Below, piece after piece: positions 1-6,840 of a DNA stretch of 47,934 bases. The notes under the pieces are model-generated. The model ran no database searches. It was not told the DNA's origin and saw nothing but the letters and a program-made list of their open reading frames with translations. Both the position numbers and the translations under genes were made by a program. Source of the DNA: an uncultured bacterium (lineage in GTDB: Bacteria; Bacillota_I; Bacilli_A; RFN20; CAG-826); NCBI GenBank assembly GCA_949296775.1, contig CASFQA010000003.1, positions 1 to 47,934 on the forward strand, given 5' to 3'. Numbering within the stretch: the first letter of the stretch is position 1; each line of letters begins with the position of its first letter.

Positions 1-353
1 AAGGGTTTGGCTGTTCGCCAATTAAAGTGGTACGCGAGCTGGGTTCAAAACGTCGTGAGACAGTTTGGTCCCTATCTGTCGTGGGCGTAGGAAGTTTGAG
101 TGGAGTAGTCCCTAGTACGAGAGGACCGGGATTAACAGAGCACTGGTATACCAGTTGTCACGCCAGTGGCATGGCTGGGTAGCTACCTCTGGAATGGATA
201 AACGCTGAAAGCATCTAAGCGTGAAACCAACCACAAGATGAGACTTCCCATTCGTAAGAAGTAAGGGCCCTCCAATGTCAGGAGGTTGATAGGTCAGAAG
301 TGTAAGCACGGTAACGTGTTCAGCTGACTGATACTAATAGCCCGAGGACTTAA
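1..353 (+). rRNA. 23S rRNA, 3' end (5' part outside the window)
   Basis: The sarcin-ricin loop core AGTACGAGAGGACC lies near 114-127. The closing domain VI sequence, including GGTTGATAGG and TACTAATAGCCCGAGGACTTAA, runs to about 353. It is followed by a 130-nt spacer and then 5S rRNA, the usual bacterial order. Only the last ~350 nt are present. The exact 3' end is estimated by resemblance to the Bacillus 23S terminus. Confidence 0.97.
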
Positions 354-453
354 TTTCACTAATTATTTCTTAAACGAAATATGAGTAAGCTAAGTCGGCG
401 CGAAAGTAGATTGCAATTGTGAAGAACGGTTATTCGGTTAGTATCCGGTTTTC

Positions 454-473
454 AGAGAACAGTTGAGTTCTCT
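454..473 (+). other. Hairpin in the 23S-5S spacer
   Basis: AGAGAAC (454-460) can pair with GTTCTCT (467-473) around a 6-nt loop, just before 5S. Its position suits an rRNA processing stem. Nothing else is recognised in the 354-483 spacer. Confidence 0.5.
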
Positions 474-483
474 CTAAGAAAAA

Positions 484-596
484 GTCTGGTGGCGATGGCA
501 CGGTGGGCACACCTGTTCCCATCCCGAACACAGAAGTTAAGCACCGCAGTGGCGATGGTAGTCGGCTTGGCCGGCGAGAGTAGCGCGCCGCCGGGC
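484..596 (+). rRNA. 5S rRNA
   Basis: The internal CCCATCCCGAACACAGAAGTTAAG-like 5S core lies at about 518-541 and a GCGAGAGTAG segment near 574-583. The ends pair as helix I: 484-493 with 587-596 (10 pairs, some G-T). Length about 113 nt is normal for Firmicutes. It follows the 23S end after ~130 nt, so it closes an rRNA operon. Confidence 0.96.
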
Positions 597-608
597 TTTT
601 TCTTTTAT

Positions 609-630
609 GGGCCCTTATTTGGGCTTTTTT
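609..630 (+). terminator. Terminator of the rRNA operon
   Basis: GCCC (611-614) pairs with GGGC (621-624), extendable by one wobble pair, followed by six T. The stem is short but is placed 12 nt after 5S. Confidence 0.6.
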
Positions 631-632
631 CG

Positions 633-660
633 TTTATTTCGACGGGATTTTGTTTATACT
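633..660 (+). promoter_or_regulatory. Promoter of the 667 gene (leaderless)
   Basis: A -10 box TATACT (655-660) ends 6 nt before ATG 667, with a weak -35 TTTATT at 633-638 (16-nt spacer). No Shine-Dalgarno fits, so the transcript probably begins at or next to the start codon. Start site inferred. Confidence 0.5.
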
Positions 661-666
661 TCCGTT

Positions 667-2379
667 ATGGCAAAAGTCGGTTATCTTCCTTCCCCCGAGA
701 TGGGGGAAGAGGCGTTTAATGGGCTGCGGAACCATCCTTTATTCGAGCAAGAGGCTCCAGATCCTGTTGCCTGCTCTTCCTTAGACGAGGCGGTGAAGCG
801 GATTCAGAGTGGCGAGCTCGATTATATCCTCTTGCCCTCAAGGACCATCGATAACCACGCCAATTTGGATTTCCTCGGCCTCATCTCCCGCCTTTCGATC
901 GATAACCTGGTGGAGATTGGGCTTTTTACCTGCGAGATCGTCGGATTGGCCCGCACGGTGAGGAAAACCGGCACCGGCTCGCGGTATAAGAATAACCTCG
1001 CCGATAAAAAGGATGAGCCGGTCCTCTCTTTCTTAGAGGGCGAAGGATCGGATAGCCCCGAATCGATTGAGTTCCGCCTTTTCAAGAAGAATGAGTACAA
1101 ACGGTCGCTGCCTCTGCGGATCAAGAATTTCTTCGGCTCCCACCTGACCGCCTCTTTCCTAATCCGCATCTTCTCGGCTTTGGTCTCGGTGGGCATCACC
1201 GCCTTGCTCTTCCTCTCCACCTTCCTCCATATCCTCCCCGAGGCCAATGAGGACGTGATCTCGGCCATCGGGACGGTCTTAGTCGTCATCTTGAACGTGG
1301 TCTTAGGCATGTCGGGGTTCGATGAGGGGAATAAGAACTCGTTGATAACCGGTAAATGGATCTATTATTCCTTCGAGGAACAAAAAGACGGGCTTTCCTT
1401 CGTCCCTCGGGGGCTGAGGCTTCGGGTGGTCGACATCGCCTATAGCAACAAGGAGCTCTCGCTGAATTGCCATTTCGTCGGCGAGGATATCCTTTTCTTC
1501 TCCGCCGATTCCTTCGTCTTTGGCTTAGACCCCAAGGATCGGGTCGGCAAAGGGTTCTACCATTATTCCTCCAACGTCTCCAACAACTCCGGGAAGCGGG
1601 CTGAGGGGAACTGTCAGTTCGTCGGGCAATTGACCAAGAACGGCATCGTCACCATGGATGGCTGGTTCTTCTCCCGCGGCACCAAATTGAGCGGGCGGGT
1701 CCGTTTCTATCGGCTCAGCGAGAAAGACGCGGCCTTGCTCGATAAGTCGCGGAGCTTCTATTCGGTTAAGAAGCCGGCTGAGAAGATCGTCGGCATCTTC
1801 GGGTATCCGGAGTCAAACACCGATCTGGCCTTCCGGCTTTGCGTCAGGCAGGATAAAGACGCCTCCTTCAAGGATTACAAGAAGATCTATTTCGACGACT
1901 TTAAGACGATGTCCCAATATTTGTCCAAGGGCTATATCGATTATTGTTTGGTGCCATCGAAGAATCAGGGAACCCCCTTATCGGCCGTATCCTCTTTTGA
2001 GGGCTTTACCCCCATCAAGCGATTCGACAAACCGATTTTCTATTGTTTGGCCTCGAATCGCGATTTGACCAAAGAGATGTTGGAATCCCCCGACACCGTC
2101 TACATATCGAAGAAAGAAGCCTTGGATCAATGCAGCCTCTTCCTAATGGGCAAGAAGACCAAGGAAGCCAGCTCAACCTCCGAAGCCGCGAAAGCGTTAA
2201 GCGAGACCAATGCCGACTCCTCAACCGTCTCCGTCATCGTTTGCAATGCCGGGGCGGCCCAGAAATATGGGCTGAAATGGTATATGGTTGATGGCAAGGT
2301 CTTTAATCCGAGCGACGCCAAGGCGAATAACGTCACGGAGTTCAGCTTATATAAAGCCCCCGATAAGAAAGAGGAATAG
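667..2379 (+). CDS. Membrane protein: two prephenate-dehydratase-like lobes around a two-TM and beta-rich core
   Basis: A 570-residue protein of unknown function. Residues ~1-105 (start MAKVGYLPSPE; SLDEAVKRIQSGELDYILLP) and ~374-480 (IVGIFGYPES; YLSKGYIDYCLVPS) each resemble a lobe of the prephenate-dehydratase/PBP2 ligand-binding fold. Between them lie two TM helices (~160-190 and ~198-219) and a beta-rich stretch (~229-360) opening with GKWIYYSF. Two TM helices followed by a G-x-W-x-Y beta domain recall the S-2TMbeta/Cap15 nucleotide-receptor family, but this is only a by-eye resemblance. ATG 667 was chosen because the homologous lobe begins there and a -10 box ends 6 nt upstream; the longer reading frame would begin inside the terminator. 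It stands alone between the rRNA operon and the surface-protein locus. Not an enzyme of phenylalanine synthesis as far as can be judged: the dehydratase catalytic motifs and ACT domain are not seen. Confidence 0.85.
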   Translation: MAKVGYLPSPEMGEEAFNGLRNHPLFEQEAPDPVACSSLDEAVKRIQSGELDYILLPSRTIDNHANLDFLGLISRLSIDNLVEIGLFTCEIVGLARTVRKTGTGSRYKNNLADKKDEPVLSFLEGEGSDSPESIEFRLFKKNEYKRSLPLRIKNFFGSHLTASFLIRIFSALVSVGITALLFLSTFLHILPEANEDVISAIGTVLVVILNVVLGMSGFDEGNKNSLITGKWIYYSFEEQKDGLSFVPRGLRLRVVDIAYSNKELSLNCHFVGEDILFFSADSFVFGLDPKDRVGKGFYHYSSNVSNNSGKRAEGNCQFVGQLTKNGIVTMDGWFFSRGTKLSGRVRFYRLSEKDAALLDKSRSFYSVKKPAEKIVGIFGYPESNTDLAFRLCVRQDKDASFKDYKKIYFDDFKTMSQYLSKGYIDYCLVPSKNQGTPLSAVSSFEGFTPIKRFDKPIFYCLASNRDLTKEMLESPDTVYISKKEALDQCSLFLMGKKTKEASSTSEAAKALSETNADSSTVSVIVCNAGAAQKYGLKWYMVDGKVFNPSDAKANNVTEFSLYKAPDKKEE

Positions 2380-2391
2380 GGCCAAAGAAAA

Positions 2392-2412
2392 CCCCATCCG
2401 GGAAGGGATGGG
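2392..2412 (-). terminator. Terminator between convergent genes
   Basis: CCCCATCC (2392-2399) pairs with GGATGGGG (2405-2412). Read on the minus strand it is followed by TTTTCTTT, so it mainly ends the 2426 gene. The stem may also stop plus-strand transcription from the 667 gene. Confidence 0.75.
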
Positions 2413-2425
2413 GGAGTGCTCGTTT

Positions 2426-3259
2426 TTATCCTAATCTGCAAGCCCAATCTTCTAGTCCATAAGCAGTGGCGATATGATCGTAGCGCGCTGCGGTGTCGCG
2501 ACAAATTTCTTCTTCGCCTTCACAGGATTCGCTAGAGTCGAGATTTGAGAAATAAGCTCTGACGTCATATCCTAGCTTTAAATACGACTCTTTGGCGGCC
2601 TGCCACTTGTTTTTGATTTCGGTTCGATAGGCTTCAGTTACATTGGTAGGATCGCAAATACTATTGGTTCCGAGCAAGTTTGTGGTGTTGGCCCAAAGAT
2701 TTATCCTCTCATAATGATTGACGGTGGTCCAGTGTTCATCCGACCATAAGTCGATGCATACATTGCCATTATAAGATAAATAATCAGGAATAATCGCGCA
2801 ATTGCCCTTGATTTGACGGCTATATATATTGTTGGATTGACCCCAGCTGCTGTCCCACCCGATATGTCCCTGTGGGTTTTGCCTGGTGATAATCAAGTAA
2901 TCGTATGTTTCAGCAGTGGCAGGGATGGTTGCCTCGTATAAAGTTCGGCCGTTTTCTAGGGTTTTGATTGCTGTAGCGTAATCAGTCCAAACTTCCATTC
3001 CGGTTGCATTGTTGTAGTATCTAACGGCTGTTTTTGCTCCGCTATTCTGCCATCGGTTGTCATCTGTTGAGTCTGGAATTGAAAAGTACAACGTGTTGCC
3101 ACCGACCAAAATTCCCTCTTGCGGCCTCGGCAATTGCTGGGCGGCATTGATCGAATGGTTCTCCGGCGTATTGAGGAGAAGGCTCGAAGTGACGGTGACT
3201 CCCCCTAGGGCGAGGGTAGCCATTGAGACTAGGGTCAATAACTGAGTTTTCGCTTTCAT
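2426..3259 (-). CDS. Secreted protein, probable carbohydrate-binding
   Basis: 277 residues beginning MKAKTQLLTLVSMATLALGG, a signal peptide with a cleavable or anchoring hydrophobic core. The body (~55-190) is rich in W, Y, N and short strands (LVGGNTLYFSIPDS; YDYLIITRQNPQG), as in starch-binding modules. The tail carries a W..A...Y..L segment and AARYDHIATAYGLEDW near residues 258-273; similar RYDxIxxxYG tails recur, from memory, in secreted proteins of gut Bacilli. Start chosen at 3259 because AAGGAG precedes it at good spacing; the longer frame adds a basic, AT-rich leader. It is divergent from the CBM-containing 3755 gene and shares operator-like sites with it, so both probably respond to the same sugar signal. 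Function is inferred; no catalytic motif is seen. Confidence 0.8.
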   Translation of the reverse strand: MKAKTQLLTLVSMATLALGGVTVTSSLLLNTPENHSINAAQQLPRPQEGILVGGNTLYFSIPDSTDDNRWQNSGAKTAVRYYNNATGMEVWTDYATAIKTLENGRTLYEATIPATAETYDYLIITRQNPQGHIGWDSSWGQSNNIYSRQIKGNCAIIPDYLSYNGNVCIDLWSDEHWTTVNHYERINLWANTTNLLGTNSICDPTNVTEAYRTEIKNKWQAAKESYLKLGYDVRAYFSNLDSSESCEGEEEICRDTAARYDHIATAYGLEDWACRLG

Positions 3260-3344
3260 ATTGCAATTCTCCTTTTTGGTATCTCGATACCGGAAATGCC
3301 CCTGTAATCGGTATTTTCCTCTTATTTTCAAGCGATTCAAGTAA

Positions 3345-3374
3345 AATGTAAGGGCTTTCAGAAAGCGCTTACAA
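3345..3374 (-). promoter_or_regulatory. Leftward promoter with two abutting LacI/CcpA-type operators
   Basis: On the minus strand: -35 TTGTAA (3374-3369), 18-nt spacer, -10 TACATT (3350-3345). Two half-palindromic 14-mers cover it: TGTAAGCGCTTTCT (3373-3360, minus) and TGTAAGGGCTTTCA (3347-3360, plus), sharing base 3360. The first fits the cre pattern TGWAARCGYTWWCW. A bound repressor would block RNA polymerase. Expected leader about 78 nt with AAGGAG. Confidence 0.6.
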
Positions 3375-3692
3375 ATTATGGACAAGCGGAGATGGAGGAA
3401 ACTCTGGGTCTGGTCGGGTGTTTTGGTTTAACACGAAAATATTAATGATTTGCTTTTTGTCACTGTCATAAACGATCCTATTCGAAAGTGGTGCCACGTT
3501 CGTTTTGTTTGTCGTGGTTCAACAAAGTTGGGCTTTTAAAGTACGGGAATGATCGAACTTGTCCAAATAATGGGACAAACGTACATCATCGCTATTTTTT
3601 ATATTTTTGTTTTCATCGTTTTTTTCATTCGATTTTCAATAAAAAGATGCGTTTTTCTGCATTTTTACAAATAGAGTTAACTCTAATAATAC

Positions 3693-3721
3693 TTGTTTTG
3701 TAAGCGGTTACATTCTACAAT
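3693..3721 (+). promoter_or_regulatory. Rightward promoter with operator filling the spacer
   Basis: -35 TTGTTT (3693-3698), spacer of 17, -10 TACAAT (3716-3721). The near-palindrome TGTAAGCGGTTACA (3699-3712) sits entirely in the spacer and matches the motif at the leftward promoter. This is a typical arrangement for a LacI-family repressor (CcpA or a maltose-type regulator). Confidence 0.65.
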
Positions 3722-3754
3722 TTGCAACGTTTCAAAGGAGAACGAATAGTAAAA

Positions 3755-5143
3755 ATGAAACACAGAAATCTGATTCTAGGTTTCGCCTTAGCTCTTGGAA
3801 GCCTGGGAGCTATTGGGCTTGGAACCGCGGTCGGCAGCATCGGCACTCCTAATGAGGTTGAGGCGGCTGGCGAAAGCGAAGAAGAGGTCAATAAGCCTTA
3901 TTTCGAGATAGTCGGTGTACTTAAAGGCTATACTGGTTCGACCCAAGATTGGACTCCTGGTGCCGGGATTAAACTCAGCAAGTCCGAACAACGGGAAGAC
4001 GGACACACTTGGTATTATGCCGACATTTCCTTTAGGAAAGACGACCAGTTCAAGGTGGTTTACAATTCCTTTAATGACGATGGCACTATGTCAACTAATT
4101 GGATAGGGGCCAAGAAAGTTAATTTCAACGACGAGCAGATTTGGGGTTATGAAAACGATGGAAACTTCCACGTTGGGGCTGATGGGGATTACCGTTTCTT
4201 TATTCGCGACGATGCCTCCACGGCTTCTGGCGATGAAGGCAAGCAGGAGTTTTATGATATTGCCGATGCGGTAGCCGAATCTTACAAAGTAACCTTGGTG
4301 TTGCCAGATGAGCAAACCAAGGAAGATAAGGCCAGTAGCTTAGCTGAATATAACACCTCTTGGTTCAAGGTCGACGGCTATGTCAATCGCGGCTGGTATA
4401 CCGATTCTGATTTGAAAACCGAATACGTTCCTTCGGTCCCGACCGCTGATTTCACGTTGTACGGCAAATGGGAAACCGCTCCCGCCGATTTGACTGTTTA
4501 TTACGAGGGCGACTTCACCCACGCTTATATTTATTCGTCCGAAGCGTCCTATAGGAACAACACTTGGCCGGGCGTGGCGATGGAGAAACTTGACCGCGCT
4601 TGGGGCACCAATGTTTATAAGTTTGTCGTCGAAGGCGAATATGAAGCGAACATGATTATCTTCAATGACGGCGGCCAAGGAAAACAATCGGCTGATATCA
4701 CTTTGGCTAAAGAAACCGCCGTTTATAACGGTTGGCAAGATGATGAAGGCAACAAGAAAGGTCAGGTTGCCGCCGATTCCGATGACAAACTAGCCGCCCT
4801 CGACTTCATCACCGAGTTCGATACCCTCCGGAAAGATGGCTCGATTTGCTACCTAGTTAACGAAACCGGCCACGAAGATGCCCTCAACAGCATCATCGCC
4901 AAGTATGAAGCCATTCAAAACAAAGCCTTGGTCGATAGTCTTGAGGATGTTGGAGGAGATGCCGACATCGGCACGACTATGGCGATGCTGATCGGCAAGA
5001 AGAACAGCACCAGCGGCATCTACGGCGTCTATGACGTCAACTCCTTCGATACCGCCTGGATCGTCGTCTTGGCTCTGGCTGGGGCCTCGGTCTTGCTTGG
5101 CGGCGCCTTCTTCGTCCTCAAACGGAAGAAAGCCCGTAAGTAA
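3755..5143 (+). CDS. Membrane-anchored surface protein with starch-binding (CBM26-like) module
   Basis: 462 residues. Signal peptide/hydrophobic core at ~5-27. A beta-rich domain follows at ~40-135 (EIVGVLKGYTGSTQDWTPG), then an InlB B-repeat-like module at ~174-240 (VDGYVNRGWYTDSDLKTEY, ending LYGKW), then a CBM26-type starch-binding module at ~246-325 (AYIYSSEASYRNNTWPGV; MIIFNDGGQGKQSADI). A helical C-terminal segment leads to a TM helix at ~432-455 and the basic tail KRKKARK; no LPXTG is seen, so it is probably held by the membrane helix. ATG 3755 begins the signal peptide; AAAGGAG lies 14 nt upstream, an unusually long spacing. Likely to bind starch or maltodextrins outside the cell. The promoter carries an operator in its spacer, and the downstream terminator is at 5161. 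Confidence 0.85.
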   Translation: MKHRNLILGFALALGSLGAIGLGTAVGSIGTPNEVEAAGESEEEVNKPYFEIVGVLKGYTGSTQDWTPGAGIKLSKSEQREDGHTWYYADISFRKDDQFKVVYNSFNDDGTMSTNWIGAKKVNFNDEQIWGYENDGNFHVGADGDYRFFIRDDASTASGDEGKQEFYDIADAVAESYKVTLVLPDEQTKEDKASSLAEYNTSWFKVDGYVNRGWYTDSDLKTEYVPSVPTADFTLYGKWETAPADLTVYYEGDFTHAYIYSSEASYRNNTWPGVAMEKLDRAWGTNVYKFVVEGEYEANMIIFNDGGQGKQSADITLAKETAVYNGWQDDEGNKKGQVAADSDDKLAALDFITEFDTLRKDGSICYLVNETGHEDALNSIIAKYEAIQNKALVDSLEDVGGDADIGTTMAMLIGKKNSTSGIYGVYDVNSFDTAWIVVLALAGASVLLGGAFFVLKRKKARK

Positions 5144-5160
5144 TCCTCTTTCAGTTAATA

Positions 5161-5188
5161 GGCGTCATCTTCCCGGTGACGCCTTTTT
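5161..5188 (+). terminator. Terminator fused to the next promoter
   Basis: GGCGTCA (5161-5167) pairs with TGACGCC (5177-5183), then five T. The T-tract ends 2 nt before the -10 box of the next gene. Confidence 0.85.
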
Positions 5189-5196
5189 GCTATAAT
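5189..5196 (+). promoter_or_regulatory. Extended -10 promoter of the 5206 gene (leaderless)
   Basis: TGCTATAAT (extended -10 form) ends at 5196; ATG is at 5206, nine nt later. The -35 region is inside the terminator stem and has no good box, as is tolerated for extended -10 promoters. Confidence 0.7.
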
Positions 5197-5205
5197 GAGG
5201 CCACT

Positions 5206-6390
5206 ATGCAGCAGATTGGATTGGTCAAACTTCGGAGTACCCTCTCCGCCAGCGAGGCGAGCCTTAAAGGCGAAACCGCCGCTTTCTTGGATAAACTCAA
5301 CGCCGATAAACGGTTCGTCTTCGTCAAGCCTAAGGGCCAATACCCGACCCTTTTCTTGGTCTTGACCGGGGGATCGGAAGAATACTTCCTTGATTTATAT
5401 GCCAAGCATCGGCCACCTTATCTAATCATGCCGACGGGGGAGAGGAATTCCTTAGCCGCCTCGTTGGAGATCATGGCTTTCCTAAAAAGAAAAGGGCTCC
5501 CGGCCTATTTGCTATACGGATCCGATCAAGCCTCGATGCTGAAGGAAGCCGTTAACGCCTATAACGCCTTATCCTATCTTCGCTCGAGCCGGTTAGGGGT
5601 TATCGGCGGCTCCTCTTCTTGGCTTATCGCCTCGAAAGTCGATCCGAAGGCGGTCAAGGCCAAACTCGGGGTCAGCCTTATCAACGTCCCGATTAAGGAG
5701 GTGCTTGGCTATTACGATCAGCATTTGCTTTCCGATGAAGGGCTGCTTACGCGATTCGAAAGCAAGACCCGGCGAAAAGAGGAGCTGCGGGACGCCCTTT
5801 ATGTTTATGGGGCGTTGAAGAAGGCGGTGGCCGCCCATTCCCTCGATGGCTTGACCATGAAATGCTTCGATTTGATCTCCGCCCGGCAAGTCACTGCCTG
5901 CTTGGCCTTCGCTTTATTGAATGAAGAGGGGATCGTCGCCGGCTGCGAAGGGGATATCCCCTCAGCCCTGACCATGATGATCGCCTACGCTTTGACGGGA
6001 GCCGCCCCTTTCATGGCCAACCCGGCGAATATGGACGTCGAGGCCAAAGAGGCGGTCTATGCCCATTGCACCTTGCCTTTGTCGATGGTCAAGGATTATT
6101 CCCTAGCCACCCATTTCGAGTCCGGTTTGTCTTTCGCTTTGCGGGGGCAATTGGACAAAACCGAAATCACGGCCATCAAGTTAGCCCCGGATTTATCCTT
6201 CATCCGGGCGATCGAGGGGAGGATCATCGCCAATCCCGCCGAAGCGCGGCTATGCCGAACCCAGATAAAAGTCCGCTTCGAGGAGGATATCGTCCCGTTG
6301 CTGCAAAATCCTTTCGGCAACCATCTTATTTTCGCTTATGGGCGCCATAAGGCGGAAATTCAAACCTTGGCATCCTTTTTAGGCCTTTAA
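5206..6390 (+). CDS. L-fucose/L-arabinose isomerase-family protein
   Basis: 394 residues. The first half is a Rossmann-like lobe (LFLVLTGGSEEYF; SRLGVIGGSSSWLIASK) and the second half holds GIVAGCEGDIPSALTMMIAY and FMANPAN, typical of the isomerase-like family that also contains L-fucose isomerase-related proteins. Conserved acidic and His positions (CEGDIP; HCTLPLSM) are where such enzymes bind a divalent metal. It probably acts in the cytosol on a sugar or sugar phosphate; the substrate cannot be told from sequence. ATG 5206 was chosen because the TATAAT box ends 9 nt upstream; the longer frame starts inside the terminator. It is monocistronic, next to the starch-binding locus. Confidence 0.8.
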   Translation: MQQIGLVKLRSTLSASEASLKGETAAFLDKLNADKRFVFVKPKGQYPTLFLVLTGGSEEYFLDLYAKHRPPYLIMPTGERNSLAASLEIMAFLKRKGLPAYLLYGSDQASMLKEAVNAYNALSYLRSSRLGVIGGSSSWLIASKVDPKAVKAKLGVSLINVPIKEVLGYYDQHLLSDEGLLTRFESKTRRKEELRDALYVYGALKKAVAAHSLDGLTMKCFDLISARQVTACLAFALLNEEGIVAGCEGDIPSALTMMIAYALTGAAPFMANPANMDVEAKEAVYAHCTLPLSMVKDYSLATHFESGLSFALRGQLDKTEITAIKLAPDLSFIRAIEGRIIANPAEARLCRTQIKVRFEEDIVPLLQNPFGNHLIFAYGRHKAEIQTLASFLGL

Positions 6391-6396
6391 CCTCGG

Positions 6397-6425
6397 TTGC
6401 TTAGCCTGGCTAGACGTGTTATTAT
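6397..6425 (+). promoter_or_regulatory. Promoter of yloU-fakA
   Basis: -35 TTGCTT (6397-6402), 17-nt spacer, -10 TATTAT (6420-6425). The leader to ATG 6478 would be about 46 nt and opens with a three-codon frame ATG-ACT-TCG-TAA at 6430. Confidence 0.6.
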
Positions 6426-6477
6426 CCGTTATGACTTCGTAAGAAGCGTTCCCAATCCGTTCATCGAAAGATCAAAA

Positions 6478-6840
6478 ATGAGCATCAAAGAGAAAACGCC
6501 CTACGGGGGCATCAACATCTCGACGGAAGCCATCGCCTCGGTCGCCGGCAAAGCCGCCAGCGAGTGCTATGGGGTGGTCGGCCTTTCGAGCAAAAACTCG
6601 CTTAAAGACAACATCTTCGAGCTTTTGAAAGCCGAGGATTACGTCAAAGGCGTCTATGCCCGGAAAGGCAAGAAAGGCTATGAAGTCGACGTTTATGTCT
6701 ACTGCGCCTATGGGGTGAAGCTCAACGAGATCCTTTCGGAAGTCCAAAAGAAAGTGAAGTACGTGTTGGAGAAGACGTTCGAGATGCGGTTCGCCTCGGT
6801 CAACGTCTACGTCACCGACATCAAAGAGATCGAGCAATGA
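6478..6840 (+). CDS. yloU: Asp23/Gls24 family protein YloU
   Basis: 120 residues covering the whole Asp23 family domain: GGINISTEAIASVAGKAA at the N-terminus, then GVVGLSSK and a C-terminal VKYVLEKTFEMRFASVNVYV. Members are small cytosolic or membrane-associated proteins linked to envelope homeostasis; the exact role is unsettled. ATG 6478 starts the domain; the longer frame upstream overlaps the promoter. Only a weak purine run precedes it. Its TGA overlaps the ATG of fakA (ATGA), so the two genes are translationally coupled, the same pair as yloU-yloV in Bacillus. Confidence 0.92.
   Translation: MSIKEKTPYGGINISTEAIASVAGKAASECYGVVGLSSKNSLKDNIFELLKAEDYVKGVYARKGKKGYEVDVYVYCAYGVKLNEILSEVQKKVKYVLEKTFEMRFASVNVYVTDIKEIEQ

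Larger units (their letters stand above)
3260..3754. other. Divergent control region of the two surface-protein genes
   Basis: About 495 bp, AT-rich, without a credible gene. It holds promoters facing both ways, three operator-like 14-mers, a TTGTCC/GGACAA dyad (3559-3578, 8-nt loop) and a perfect 14-bp palindrome TAGAGTTAACTCTA (3672-3685) just upstream of the rightward -35 box. The middle (about 3375-3660) shows nothing else recognised. Confidence 0.7.
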
